A stretch of DNA of 64,000 nucleotides, taken from positions 186,001 to 250,000 of the forward strand of contig NZ_VIRG01000036.1 in assembly GCF_008107695.1 (NCBI RefSeq). Reading direction: 5' to 3'. The DNA is from Stappia sp. BW2 (GTDB taxonomy: Bacteria > Pseudomonadota > Alphaproteobacteria > Rhizobiales > Stappiaceae). Made by a program: the position numbers and the translations under genes. The stretch's first letter is position 1. Each line of letters begins with the position of its first letter. The notes under the pieces were generated by a model. It ran no database searches. It was given only the letters and a program-made list of their open reading frames with translations, and was not told the origin of the DNA. Shown here in pieces: positions 30,804-40,023 of this stretch.

Positions 30804-31322
30804 ATGATTTCGTTTCGCTCCGTCACCGCCGAAGATCTGCCGATGCTGGCGAATTGGCTGGCGCGGCCGCACTGGCGGCACTGGTGGGGCGATCCGGAAG
30901 AGGAACTGAGCCACATCCGGGACATGATCGAAGGCAGGGACACGACCCGGCCTTTCATCTTTCAGTCGAACGGCGCCGACAAGGGCTATATCCAGGTCTG
31001 GTTTGTCGGCGATCAGCAGGGCGGCGCACATGCGGCGGATTATCCCTGGCTGGATCTGCTGCCGTCCGATGCCGTCGGTGTCGACCTGTCGATTGCGGTC
31101 GAGGAAGATCTGTCCCGGGGACTTGGAACAAGAACGTTGCAGGCATTCGTCCGCGAACTGCGTGAACAAGGCCATGAGCGGATCATCATCGATCCGGATC
31201 CGGCCAATCTCAGAGCCGTGAAAGCCTATCGTAAAGCCGGCTTTCAAGAGATCAAAGCGCTTCTGGGACGCACCGGCGACAGCCTGCTGATGGAACTCGT
31301 AAGTAAAGAAGGCGTGTCTTAA
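30804..31322 (+). CDS. GNAT acetyltransferase, AAC(6')-like
   Basis: A 172-residue GNAT-fold protein resembling the aminoglycoside 6'-N-acetyltransferase group: HWRHWWGDPEEEL, KGYIQVWFVGD, VGVDLSIAVEEDLSRGLGTRTLQAFVRELRE (acetyl-CoA loop SRGLGT) and IIIDPDPANLRAVKAYRKAGF. Whether it acts on aminoglycosides or on a cell metabolite or protein is unknown; chromosomal, syntenic copies are usually housekeeping enzymes. It is squeezed between hslV (6 bases) and hslU (3 bases), so it should be co-expressed with the heat-shock protease. Confidence 0.85.
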   Translation: MISFRSVTAEDLPMLANWLARPHWRHWWGDPEEELSHIRDMIEGRDTTRPFIFQSNGADKGYIQVWFVGDQQGGAHAADYPWLDLLPSDAVGVDLSIAVEEDLSRGLGTRTLQAFVRELREQGHERIIIDPDPANLRAVKAYRKAGFQEIKALLGRTGDSLLMELVSKEGVS

Positions 31323-31325
31323 ACA

Positions 31326-32630
31326 ATGTCCGATTTTTCTCCGCGTGAGATCGTTTCAGAACTCGACCGCTACATCGTCGGCCAGAAAGATGCCAAGCGC
31401 GCGGTCGCCATCGCATTGCGCAACCGCTGGCGCCGCCAGCAGCTTCAGGGCCAGATGCGCGAGGAGGTTCTGCCGAAGAACATCCTGATGATCGGCCCGA
31501 CCGGCGTCGGCAAGACCGAGATTTCCCGTCGGCTGGCAAAGCTCGCCAACGCACCCTTCACCAAGGTGGAAGCCACCAAGTTCACCGAGGTCGGCTACGT
31601 CGGCCGCGATGTGGAACAGATCGTTCGCGATCTGGTGGAAGCCGGGATCACGCTCGTACGTGACCAGAAGCGTGAGGCGGTGAAGGCGAAAGCGCACATG
31701 CTGGCCGAGGAACGCGTGCTGGATGCACTGGTCGGAAAGAACGCAAGCCCGGCGACCCGGGACAGCTTCCGCACCAAGCTGCGCGACGGCGAGATGGACG
31801 ACAAGGAAATCGAGGTCGAGGTCCGGGCCCAGGCCCAGATGCCGAGCTTCGATCTGCCGGGTATGCCGGGGGCCAGCGTCGGGGTGATGAATGTCTCCGA
31901 CCTCCTGGGCAAGGCGTTCGGTGGACAGACAAAGACCAAACGCACCACCGTAGGCGACAGCTACCAACTGCTGATCAACGAGGAGTCGGACAAGCTGCTC
32001 GATGACGACAAGGTGGTGGAAGAGGCGATTGCGCTGGTCGAGAATTCCGGCATCGTGTTCCTGGACGAGATCGACAAGATCTGTGCCCGCGAAGGCCGCG
32101 CCGGGGCTGACGTTTCACGCGAAGGCGTGCAGCGCGACCTTCTGCCGCTGATCGAAGGCACGGTCGTCTCCACCAAGCACGGACCGGTCAAGACCGACCA
32201 CATTTTGTTCATCGCTTCGGGTGCGTTTCACGTCGCCAAGCCTTCGGATCTTCTGCCGGAATTGCAGGGCCGTCTGCCGATCCGTGTGGAATTGCGCGCG
32301 CTCGACAAGGACGATTTCCGGGCGATCCTGACCGAGCCGGAAGCCAGCCTCATCAAGCAGTATGTGGCGCTGATGGAAACGGAAAAGGTCAAGCTGAACT
32401 TCACCGAAGATGCCATTGACGAGATCGCGTCCATTGCGGTCGACCTCAATGCCTCGGTTGAGAATATCGGTGCCCGCCGCCTGCAGACGGTGATGGAGCG
32501 CATTCTCGACGAGATTTCCTTCACGGCGCCGGACCGGCCCGGTGAAGAGGTGGAGATCACGGGAGCATTCGTCCGTGACAATATCGGTGACCTTGCCAAG
32601 AACGTCGACCTGTCGAAGTTCATCCTCTAA
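31326..32630 (+). CDS. hslU: ATP-dependent protease ATPase subunit HslU (ClpY)
   Basis: A 434-residue AAA+ unfoldase that feeds proteins into HslV. The start [37 protein letters not shown] is family-typical. Walker [10 protein letters not shown], the pore motif GYVGRD, Walker [11 protein letters not shown], a large I-domain (about 110-240), and the C-terminal tail [13 protein letters not shown] that docks into HslV are present. It is last in the hslV-GNAT-hslU set. Confidence 0.99.
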   Translation: MSDFSPREIVSELDRYIVGQKDAKRAVAIALRNRWRRQQLQGQMREEVLPKNILMIGPTGVGKTEISRRLAKLANAPFTKVEATKFTEVGYVGRDVEQIVRDLVEAGITLVRDQKREAVKAKAHMLAEERVLDALVGKNASPATRDSFRTKLRDGEMDDKEIEVEVRAQAQMPSFDLPGMPGASVGVMNVSDLLGKAFGGQTKTKRTTVGDSYQLLINEESDKLLDDDKVVEEAIALVENSGIVFLDEIDKICAREGRAGADVSREGVQRDLLPLIEGTVVSTKHGPVKTDHILFIASGAFHVAKPSDLLPELQGRLPIRVELRALDKDDFRAILTEPEASLIKQYVALMETEKVKLNFTEDAIDEIASIAVDLNASVENIGARRLQTVMERILDEISFTAPDRPGEEVEITGAFVRDNIGDLAKNVDLSKFIL

Positions 32631-32710
32631 CAGTCGTTCCAACAGACCCCGGTCAAGCGCTTCGTGCGCGGCGATTTCGCCGCTTGCGGAGCGCGCGGAC
32701 CGGTGGCAGC

Positions 32711-33214
32711 ATGCGCCCCATGGTAGCTATTCGAAAAAGCAACGAGGAAGGCCACCGCCGGAAATTTCTGGTCGTGGTCGATGAAACGCCCGAATCTGAC
32801 CGGGCGATCGTTTATGCCGCCAAGCGGGCGGCCCGGACCGGCGGCGTTGTGACGCTGGTCTTCATCATCGCACCGGGCGACTTCCAGCACTGGCTGGGGG
32901 TTGAAGACATCATGCGGGCCGAAGCCCAGGAAGAAGCCGAGGCGGCCCTTGCCAAAGCTGCCGAACGGGTGCGGTCCGTTGCTCGCACGGAACCGGAATC
33001 GGTGGTCAGGGAAGGCTCCAAGGCCGAGGAGATCATGGAACTGATCGAGGCGGATGCCGATATCGCCATTCTGATCCTCGCCGCCAGCACGGGTTCGGAA
33101 GGTCCGGGGCCTCTGGTGTCGTCGATTGCCGGAAAATCCGCGGGAACCTTCCCGATTCCGGTAACGATCGTACCGGGCAATCTGGACGATGATTCCATCG
33201 CAGCACTGGCCTGA
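32711..33214 (+). CDS. Universal stress protein (UspA) family
   Basis: A protein of about 167 residues with one Usp domain: KFLVVVDETPESDRAIVYAAKRAARTGG at the N-terminus, then an alpha/beta fold ending GKSAGTFPIPVTIVPG. The ATP-binding G-x2-G-x9-G(S/T) motif of some members is only partly kept (AGKSAG). Such proteins help cells cope with stress by unclear mechanisms. The ATG at 32711, after GGTGGCAGC, is chosen from three close candidates. Confidence 0.85.
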   Translation: MRPMVAIRKSNEEGHRRKFLVVVDETPESDRAIVYAAKRAARTGGVVTLVFIIAPGDFQHWLGVEDIMRAEAQEEAEAALAKAAERVRSVARTEPESVVREGSKAEEIMELIEADADIAILILAASTGSEGPGPLVSSIAGKSAGTFPIPVTIVPGNLDDDSIAALA

Positions 33215-33401
33215 CCGGCAAAGGTTCCATGGGTCTTCTGAAGATTGCTTGACCGGGCAGGATCTGCACCTATCTAGTTTTTAACGGTTCCAAACTGCTG
33301 CCAGATGCGTTAGAAACATTCATCGGCGTTTTGCGATGGAGGTGAGGCGCAAAACGAATCCGGCAACACGGGCGCGACCAGAAGCGCAAGGACGAGACAA
33401 G

Positions 33402-33959
33402 ATGTTCATTCAAACCGAAGCCACACCGAATCCGGCGACACTCAAATTTCTGCCGGGACGGGTTGTTCTGCCCGAGGGAACCTACGACTTCCGCTCCAGG
33501 GCGGATGCAGCGGTATCGCCTCTGGCGCAGAAACTGTTCGACGTGCCGGGCGTGGTGGCGGTCTTTTTCGGCCACGACTTCGTGACCGTGACCAAGGACG
33601 AAACCGACTGGCAGCACATGAAGCCCGCCATCCTTGGCGTGATCATGGAGCAGTTCATGTCCGGCCAGCCGGTCATGGCAACCAGCGAAGCGGAAAATAT
33701 CGAAGAAGGCGAGTTCTTCGAGGCCGGTGACGCGGACACTGTCAGCACCATCAAGGAACTCCTGGAAACCCGGGTGCGTCCGGCGGTGGCGCAAGACGGT
33801 GGCGACATCACCTTCAAGGGCTTCAAGGAAGGGATCGTGTACCTTTCCATGCGGGGTGCCTGTGCCGGGTGCCCGTCTTCCACGGCAACATTGCAGCATG
33901 GCATTCAGAACCTGCTGCGGCACTTCGTGCCGGAAGTCGAGGAAGTTCGCCCGATCTGA
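33402..33959 (+). CDS. nfuA: NifU-like Fe-S cluster scaffold/carrier (NfuA type)
   Basis: A 185-residue protein with an N-terminal Nfu domain (MFIQTEATPNPATLKFLPGR) and a C-terminal NifU domain holding the cluster-binding CxxC in MRGACAGCPSSTATLQHGI. It accepts and delivers Fe-S clusters to target enzymes. The ATG at 33402 gives the family N-terminus; the reading from 33336 adds unrelated basic residues. It has its own terminator. Confidence 0.95.
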   Translation: MFIQTEATPNPATLKFLPGRVVLPEGTYDFRSRADAAVSPLAQKLFDVPGVVAVFFGHDFVTVTKDETDWQHMKPAILGVIMEQFMSGQPVMATSEAENIEEGEFFEAGDADTVSTIKELLETRVRPAVAQDGGDITFKGFKEGIVYLSMRGACAGCPSSTATLQHGIQNLLRHFVPEVEEVRPI

Positions 33960-33982
33960 TCGGACAATTCCTGTAAAGTTTC

Positions 33983-34016
33983 AAAGGCCCGGCATGCGTC
34001 CGGGCCTTTCATATTT
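33983..34016 (+). terminator. Intrinsic terminator after nfuA
   Basis: Stem AAAGGCCCGG/CCGGGCCTTT (33983-34009) with a 7-base loop, followed by CATATTTT, 23 bases after the nfuA stop. Confidence 0.85.
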
Positions 34017-34105
34017 TCGACTCCCATTCTTTGTGGAAGGCAAGCCCCCCTTTGGACTTAGGTCCAAAGCCCCGCTCGACTCCCGGGCCGTGCCGGGGTA
34101 GTGGC

Positions 34106-34816
34106 ATGGAACAAACGAAAACCATGAGCCAATCCGGAATGCGCGTCCTCGCCATCGATACAGCCCTTGCCAATTGCGCCGCCGCCGTTCTGGACGACGG
34201 TGCCGAAACCGCGTGTTTCGAGGCGTGCGGGGAAGAGATCGGACGGGGGCATGCCGAGAAGCTGATGGACATGATCGGCGAGGTCATGGCCGAATCGTCC
34301 ACCACCTTTTCCGAACTCGACCGCGTTGCCGTGACCATTGGGCCCGGCAGCTTCACCGGCCTGCGTGTCGGGCTGGCCGTTGCACGCGGGTTCGGCCTGG
34401 TGCTGGGCAAGCCCGTTGTCGGTGTGACGACGCTGGCGGCCATTGCCCGCGCCTGCTTGCCGGCGGACGAAGGCGGACCCGTTCTGGTGGCGCTGACGGG
34501 GAAGGCCGACGAAGTTTACTGTCAGCTTTATCACGCGAGCGGCATAGCCAAAGATGAAGCTGGTGTACGAACCATCGCCGACCTTGCGGCGAACCTGCCC
34601 AAGGACGTAAGATTGGCAGGATCGGCATCGGAAAAAATCGCGAGGGAGCTCGGTCTTCCGGAAAGCGCGATATTGTCCCGCAGCACTTTCCCGGGTATTC
34701 GGGATGTTGCGGAACTGGGGATCTCCGCCGATCCGTCGAGGTCATCCCCTTCGCCACTCTATTTGCGGCCGCCCGATGCGACGCCGCAAACGAAGGGAAG
34801 GATAGAACGGCAATGA
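34106..34816 (+). CDS. tsaB: tRNA threonylcarbamoyladenosine biosynthesis protein TsaB
   Basis: A protein of about 236 residues, the dimerisation partner of TsaD in making t6A37 of tRNAs that read ANN codons. The ASKHA-fold start MRVLAIDTALANCAAAVL and the family motif VTIGPGSFTGLRVGLAVARGFGLVLGKPVVGVTTL are clear. The start at 34106 (GGGGTAG upstream) is chosen; ATGs at 34124 and 34139 are alternatives. Its stop overlaps the rimI start (ATGA). Confidence 0.94.
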   Translation: MEQTKTMSQSGMRVLAIDTALANCAAAVLDDGAETACFEACGEEIGRGHAEKLMDMIGEVMAESSTTFSELDRVAVTIGPGSFTGLRVGLAVARGFGLVLGKPVVGVTTLAAIARACLPADEGGPVLVALTGKADEVYCQLYHASGIAKDEAGVRTIADLAANLPKDVRLAGSASEKIARELGLPESAILSRSTFPGIRDVAELGISADPSRSSPSPLYLRPPDATPQTKGRIERQ

Positions 34817-35301
34817 GCTTTTGGTGGTTCTGGACCCAGCCGCCGGTGATAGAAGAGGCGCTGGACGAAGATCTACCGAAGATTGCCGATATCCACGCGC
34901 TGTCATTTGATCACAAATGGAATACGGGCGAGCTTGCGCGGATGAAGGCGCACGAGGGAACCTTGTTTCTGGTCGCGCGCCGGGCGAGCCCCTATGGCAC
35001 GCGCGCGCCGCTCGGTTTCCTGATCGTGCGTACCGCTGCCGACGAGGCCGAGGTCATCACCATTGCCGTCCACCCGCGCCAGCGCGGTCGTGGTGTCGGC
35101 AAGAAGTTGATGGAAGCCGCCCTGTTCCGTCTTTACGGCGAGCGCTGCAAGCACCTTTTTCTGGAGGTGGATGCAGCCAACGAAGCGGCCTTGCTGCTGT
35201 ACAGGTCGCTCGGCTTCAAGGAGGTCGGCAGCCGCAAGGGCTATTACAGCGACAGTGGAGGAGACGGCACTGCGCTTGTCATGCGCGTCGATCTTGGTTA
35301 A
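34813..35301 (+). CDS. rimI: Ribosomal-protein-alanine N-acetyltransferase RimI-like
   Basis: A 162-residue GNAT enzyme. The acetyl-CoA loop reads VHPRQRGRGVGKKLM, and RimI-type features follow: HLFLEVDAANEAALLLYRSLGFKEVGSRKGYY. RimI acetylates the N-terminal alanine of ribosomal protein S18. The pairing with tsaB, overlapping by ATGA, is common across bacteria and supports the assignment. Confidence 0.9.
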   Translation: MSFWWFWTQPPVIEEALDEDLPKIADIHALSFDHKWNTGELARMKAHEGTLFLVARRASPYGTRAPLGFLIVRTAADEAEVITIAVHPRQRGRGVGKKLMEAALFRLYGERCKHLFLEVDAANEAALLLYRSLGFKEVGSRKGYYSDSGGDGTALVMRVDLG

Positions 35302-35349
35302 GCGCTGTAGCAGATACGGTATCGGAAACAGACAGCGGACGGCATCGCA

Positions 35350-35799
35350 ATGGCGGAAGAGCGGCAATCAACGCTAGCGGACTTGTGCATCGAAAAAGGC
35401 ATGCGCATGACCGAGCAGCGCCGCGTCATTGCCTCCGTCATCGAAGCCGCCTCCGACGAACACCCGGATGTGGAGGAACTCTACCGCCGTTCCGTCGCTA
35501 TCGATCCCGGCATTTCCATTTCCACGGTCTACCGGACGGTCAAACTGTTCGAGGACGCGGGCATGATCGAGCGGCATGATTTTCGCGACGGCCGCTCGCG
35601 CTACGAAACCGTTCCGGACGAACATCACGACCACCTGATCGATCTGCGGTCGGGCCGGGTCATCGAGTTCCGCAACGAGGAAATCGAAGCCTTGCAGGAA
35701 TTCATTGCCAAGAAACTGGGCTATCGGCTGGTCGATCATCGCCTGGAACTTTACGGCGTTCCGCTGGAAGCCAAAAAGGACGATCAGGCTGATGGCTGA
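35350..35799 (+). CDS. Fur/Mur family metal-responsive repressor
   Basis: A 149-residue Fur-family protein. The winged helix is at the N-terminus (KGMRMTEQRRVIASVIEAASDEHPDVEELYRRS, STVYRTVKLFEDAGMIERHDF). The regulatory metal site includes the cluster PDEHHDHLID. In rhizobia the orthologue at this place (beside plsC and miaB) is Mur, which senses manganese; in other alphaproteobacteria it is Fur. I cannot tell which metal. It overlaps plsC by 8 bases. I saw no zinc-type CxxC pairs. Confidence 0.92.
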   Translation: MAEERQSTLADLCIEKGMRMTEQRRVIASVIEAASDEHPDVEELYRRSVAIDPGISISTVYRTVKLFEDAGMIERHDFRDGRSRYETVPDEHHDHLIDLRSGRVIEFRNEEIEALQEFIAKKLGYRLVDHRLELYGVPLEAKKDDQADG

Positions 35800-36658
35800 G
35801 GTCAAGGCCGGGCTCATCATCTTCCTTTTGACGCTGGTCTCGCTGGTGCTGATCCCGCTGCAGTGGCTGGCGGTGAAGCTCGGTCTTCCGATGCAACGGA
35901 AATTGCCCCAGCTCTGGCACTGGATCGCGACGCGGCTCGTCGGCATCAAGATCGAGCAGATCGGAGCTCCATCCACGGACAGACCTCTGCTGATCGCCTC
36001 CAACCACGCCTCCTGGGTCGACATCACCGTTGTCGGTTCGCTGATGCCCCTTTCCTTCATTGCCAAATCCGAAGTTTCCGGCTGGCCCATTTTCGGCCTG
36101 TTCGCGAAGCTTCAGCGCACGGTGTTCGTCAATCGGACCCGCCGCACGGAAACCGGCCAGGTGGCCGATGCGATCGCCGAACGCATGGCAGCCGGTGATG
36201 CGATGGTGCTCTTTGCCGAAGGCACCTCCAACGATGGCAATTGCGTTCTGCCGTTTCGCTCGGCACTTCTGGGGGCCGCAACCCGCGCTGTCGGTGCGGA
36301 CGAGACGTCAAAAGTCTGGGTGCAGCCGCTTTCGGTCGCCTATCGCGGCTTTTACGGCCTGCCCATGGGCCGTGCCCACCGTCCGCATGTCGCCTGGTAC
36401 GGCGATATGGAGCTCGCAGGCCACCTGTGGGGCATCTTCTCGCACGGCGCGCTTGACGTCATGGTACGCTGGGGCGAGCCGGTTCTGGTCGACCGGACAA
36501 CGGACCGGAAAGCCCTGAGCCGTCGTCTGGAAAGGGAAGTTCGGGCCATGACGATTGCCTCATTGCTGCAAAAGCCGGTCGACACCGAAGATTTCAGCGA
36601 AATCGAGCCAAGCGAGTTCTTCTCAAACGCGGAAAAAACCGCTAAAGCTGGCGCCTGA
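35792..36658 (+). CDS. plsC: 1-acyl-sn-glycerol-3-phosphate acyltransferase (PlsC family)
   Basis: A 288-residue membrane acyltransferase that makes phosphatidic acid; an ornithine-lipid (OlsA-type) role is possible. It has an N-terminal membrane segment (GLIIFLLTLVSLVLIPLQWLAV, about 7-28), the catalytic HX4D motif in SNHASWVDI, the substrate motif LFAEGTSNDG and the block VQPLSVAYRG. The start ATG at 35792 overlaps the end of the fur gene; an earlier in-frame start lies wholly within fur and is rejected. Confidence 0.9.
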   Translation: MAEVKAGLIIFLLTLVSLVLIPLQWLAVKLGLPMQRKLPQLWHWIATRLVGIKIEQIGAPSTDRPLLIASNHASWVDITVVGSLMPLSFIAKSEVSGWPIFGLFAKLQRTVFVNRTRRTETGQVADAIAERMAAGDAMVLFAEGTSNDGNCVLPFRSALLGAATRAVGADETSKVWVQPLSVAYRGFYGLPMGRAHRPHVAWYGDMELAGHLWGIFSHGALDVMVRWGEPVLVDRTTDRKALSRRLEREVRAMTIASLLQKPVDTEDFSEIEPSEFFSNAEKTAKAGA

Positions 36659-36846
36659 ATTTGCAAGGTGCCGTCCGCCGCCGTTGAAAGGCGCGGGTCC
36701 CGGGCATGATGGACGGATCGATCCTGTGCCCGTGCCGGGGGAATACCCCATGAAGGCGCTGACATTCACGACATCCGGCGCCAGACAAAGGCACACTTTA
36801 CAAAGGCCTGTTTGATGAAGGCCATGAGGAGCCCCACGAGGAGCGA

Positions 36847-38310
36847 ATGACAAGCCGTCCTGAACAAGACCTGGAAACGCATTCCGCCACCGGTCCGGCA
36901 GACACCAGCAAAGGCGGGAATACCCGCAAGGTGTTCGTGCGCACCTATGGCTGCCAGATGAACGTCTACGACAGCGAGCGTATGACCGATGTCCTGGCGC
37001 CGGAAGGGTTCGAGGCGACGGACGATCTGGAAGACGCGGATCTGGTCATCCTGAACACCTGCCACATTCGTGAAAAGGCAGCCGAGAAGGTCTATTCGGA
37101 GCTTGGCCGTATCCGCAAGGTCAAGCAAGAGCGCGCCAAGTCTGGCAAGGACATGATGGTGGGTGTCGCAGGCTGCGTGGCGCAGGCGGAAGGCGAAGAA
37201 ATTTCCCGCCGTGCGCCCATCGTCGATCTGGTCGTGGGGCCGCAGAGCTACCATCAACTGCCATCCCTTCTGGAAAAGGCCCGAGCAGGCGCGAAGGTTG
37301 TCGAAACCGAGTTCGATATCGACGCCAAGTTCAATCACTTGTCGGAACGTGCCGAAAAGCAGGTGCTGAAACGCCCTCCGTCCGCCTTCCTCACAGTGCA
37401 GGAGGGGTGCGACAAGTTCTGTACCTTCTGCGTGGTGCCCTATACGCGCGGGGCCGAGGTCTCCCGCTCCGTCGAGCAGATCGTGAGCGAAGCCGAGCGC
37501 ATGGCGGCAGCCGGGGTGCGGGAAATCACCCTGCTGGGCCAGAACGTCAATGCCTATCACGGCACATCGCCGGACGGTTCCGTATGGGGACTTGGCCGGC
37601 TGTTGCGGCGCCTTTCGGAAATCAACGGCCTCGACCGGCTGCGCTACACCACCAGCCATCCGCGTGACATGGATGACGATCTGATCGATGCGCATCGGGA
37701 CCTTAAGAGCCTCATGCCCTATCTGCACCTTCCGGTGCAGTCCGGCTCCGACAAGATCCTGAAGGCGATGAACCGCCGGCACACGCGCGATGAGTATTTC
37801 CGTCTGATCGACCGCATCCGCGAGGCGGCTCCCGATATCGCGCTCTCCGGCGATTTCATCGTCGGGTTCCCGGGCGAGAGCGACCGGGATTTCGAGGACA
37901 CGATGGATCTGATTCGACAGGTCGGCTACGGCTCTGCCTTCTCGTTCAAATACAGTTCCAGACCCGGAACGCCTGGCGCAACCATGGACGGACAGGTGCC
38001 GGAAGACGTCAAATCCGCCAGGCTTGCCGAGCTTCAGGCGTTGGTCACCGAGCAGCAGAAGGCGTTCAACGCCTCGCGTCTGGGCATGACCTGCGACGTG
38101 CTTCTGGAAAAGACCGGCCGCAATCCCGGCCAGCTGGTCGGCAAGTCACCTTGGCTACAACCGGTGCAACTGGATGCACCAGAAGACCTCATCGGGTCGA
38201 TACAAGCGGTGGAAATCGTTGACATCGGTTCCAATTCCCTGTTCGGGCGGCTGATTGCGGGGCAAGATGATCTTGGAAGGTCCGGACGCATCCCGGCTCC
38301 GGCGGCCTAA
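36847..38310 (+). CDS. miaB: tRNA-2-methylthio-N6-dimethylallyladenosine synthase MiaB
   Basis: A 487-residue radical-SAM methylthiotransferase that modifies A37 of tRNAs reading UNN codons. The N-terminal cluster domain has [33 protein letters not shown] and [14 protein letters not shown]. The radical-SAM CxxxCxxC is CDKFCTFC, followed by [12 protein letters not shown]. The C-terminal TRAM-like domain reaches about residue 465. The first ~25 residues are a low-complexity extension. It is followed at 12 bases by phoH. Confidence 0.98.
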   Translation: MTSRPEQDLETHSATGPADTSKGGNTRKVFVRTYGCQMNVYDSERMTDVLAPEGFEATDDLEDADLVILNTCHIREKAAEKVYSELGRIRKVKQERAKSGKDMMVGVAGCVAQAEGEEISRRAPIVDLVVGPQSYHQLPSLLEKARAGAKVVETEFDIDAKFNHLSERAEKQVLKRPPSAFLTVQEGCDKFCTFCVVPYTRGAEVSRSVEQIVSEAERMAAAGVREITLLGQNVNAYHGTSPDGSVWGLGRLLRRLSEINGLDRLRYTTSHPRDMDDDLIDAHRDLKSLMPYLHLPVQSGSDKILKAMNRRHTRDEYFRLIDRIREAAPDIALSGDFIVGFPGESDRDFEDTMDLIRQVGYGSAFSFKYSSRPGTPGATMDGQVPEDVKSARLAELQALVTEQQKAFNASRLGMTCDVLLEKTGRNPGQLVGKSPWLQPVQLDAPEDLIGSIQAVEIVDIGSNSLFGRLIAGQDDLGRSGRIPAPAA

Positions 38311-38322
38311 AGGAGACGTCAT

Positions 38323-39456
38323 TTGACGCGCGACAGCCACTCTTCATCCCGCAAGTCCTCGGTACAAACCTCTGCGGCCGGTTCGGCCTCCGACATGACC
38401 CATATTGTTCTTGCCTTTGAAGACAACCGGCTGATCGGAGATCTTTTCGGGCAATTCGACCAGAACCTTGCGCTGATCGAGCAGCGCCTGGGTGTTGATG
38501 CCATTGCCCGGGGCAACCAGGTGACGCTCAAGGGCAGTCAGGCGGGATGTGCTCAGGCGCGCACCGCGCTGGAGGCCATGTATCAGCGTCTGCTGCAGGG
38601 CCAGGAAATCCATCCGGGCGATGTCGACGGTGCCTTGCGCATGGCGGCAGCTGCCGAAGCGCAATTGCCGTTGCCGACGCTGGAGCCGAAGTCTCGTCTG
38701 GCCTTTGCCCAGATCGCGACCCGCCGCAAGACAATCGTTGCCCGCACACCGACCCAGGACGCCTATATCCGGTCGATGGACCGGGCTGACCTGATTTTCG
38801 GAACCGGCCCGGCCGGTACCGGCAAGACCTTTCTGGCGGTTGCCTATGCCGCTGCGCTTCTGGAGCGCGGCGATGTTGCCCGTCTGATCCTGTCCCGTCC
38901 CGCTGTCGAAGCTGGCGAACGTCTCGGCTTCCTGCCGGGCGAGATGAAGGATAAGGTCGATCCCTACCTGCGGCCGATCTACGACGCTCTCTATGAAATG
39001 ATGCCTGCCGAGAAGGTCGACCGTGGTCTGCAATCCGGCATGATCGAGGTGGCGCCGCTTGCGTTCATGCGTGGCCGCACGCTGTCCAATGCCGTGGTGC
39101 TGCTCGATGAGGCGCAGAACACGACCTCCATGCAGATGAAGATGTTTCTGACGCGTCTGGGGGAAGGCTCGAAGATGATCGTCACCGGCGATCCGAGCCA
39201 GATCGACTTGCCATCCGGGCAGGTGTCCGGTCTGCGCGAAGCGCTTGGGCTTTTGACCGATATTCCCGAGGTCGCTCATATCCGGTTCAACGAGAAGGAC
39301 GTTGTTCGCCACGAGCTGGTTGGACGGATCGTGACCGCCTATGACAACGCCTCGCGTGAAGAATCGGAAGCGCGGGAACGCCGCTTTGCCGAACGAAAAC
39401 GTGGTACGGACCGCGATGGTGCCCCTGTGCGCCCTCGTGAAGCCGTAAATTCCTGA
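38323..39456 (+). CDS. phoH: PhoH-like P-loop ATPase (YbeZ)
   Basis: A 377-residue PhoH-family ATPase of the YbeZ type, linked to RNA metabolism and rRNA maturation with YbeY. Walker A GPAGTGKTFLAVAYAAALL is at about 163-181, Walker B VVLLDEAQNT further on, and ILSRPAVEAGERLGFLPGEMKDKVDPYLRPIYDAL is family-typical. The start is TTG with AGGAGA nine bases ahead; a later ATG at 38395 is an alternative. It lies between miaB and ybeY, a widely conserved order. Confidence 0.95.
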   Translation: MTRDSHSSSRKSSVQTSAAGSASDMTHIVLAFEDNRLIGDLFGQFDQNLALIEQRLGVDAIARGNQVTLKGSQAGCAQARTALEAMYQRLLQGQEIHPGDVDGALRMAAAAEAQLPLPTLEPKSRLAFAQIATRRKTIVARTPTQDAYIRSMDRADLIFGTGPAGTGKTFLAVAYAAALLERGDVARLILSRPAVEAGERLGFLPGEMKDKVDPYLRPIYDALYEMMPAEKVDRGLQSGMIEVAPLAFMRGRTLSNAVVLLDEAQNTTSMQMKMFLTRLGEGSKMIVTGDPSQIDLPSGQVSGLREALGLLTDIPEVAHIRFNEKDVVRHELVGRIVTAYDNASREESEARERRFAERKRGTDRDGAPVRPREAVNS

Positions 39457-39472
39457 AAAGCTCCTGCCGACG

Positions 39473-39988
39473 ATGCCAGACCGATTGCCCGAAAGTTTTC
39501 AGATTGACCTGTCGATAGAGGCGGGCGATTGGCCGGCGGAAGACCAGTTGGAAGCGACAACCGCGAAGGCGGTTGCCGCTGCTTTTGCCGGGGCGGATCT
39601 GGAAGTGCTGGAGGGAACCGAAGTTTCTCTGCTGTTTACCGACGATATGTCGATCCGGCAGTTGAACGCAAAATGGCGTGGCAAGGACAAGGCGACAAAC
39701 GTCCTGTCCTTTCCCGGCAGCGATCCGCAAGGCGATGTTTATGGCCCACTTCTGGGCGATATCGTTTTCGGCTACGAAACCGTTGCGGCAGAAGCCGCAG
39801 ACCTTGGAATTGAATTTTCCGATCACCTTACCCATTTGACTGTTCACGGTTTGCTTCACCTTTTCGATTATGATCATCAGGAAAGTGACGAAGCGGAACT
39901 TATGGAAAGCCTTGAGAAGGCCATTCTGGCATCTCTTGGCATCGATGACCCCTACGCGGACAGGCCACTTGTGGCCGACGGCGGGTAA
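39473..39988 (+). CDS. ybeY: Endoribonuclease YbeY
   Basis: A 171-residue metal-dependent RNase needed for 16S rRNA 3'-end maturation and ribosome quality control. The zinc motif H-x3-H-x5-H is seen in VHGLLHLFDYDH, and the fold block KWRGKDKATNVLSFP is typical. It is 16 bases after phoH and 35 before corC. Confidence 0.96.
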   Translation: MPDRLPESFQIDLSIEAGDWPAEDQLEATTAKAVAAAFAGADLEVLEGTEVSLLFTDDMSIRQLNAKWRGKDKATNVLSFPGSDPQGDVYGPLLGDIVFGYETVAAEAADLGIEFSDHLTHLTVHGLLHLFDYDHQESDEAELMESLEKAILASLGIDDPYADRPLVADGG

Positions 39989-40023
39989 GGGGCATCATGG
40001 GGCGTGATGTTCTTGATTGATGG

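Noticed and set aside
30804..31322. Calling the GNAT a true aminoglycoside-resistance gene
   Set aside because: Its position inside hslVU points to a chromosomal housekeeping role; sequence alone does not show the substrate.
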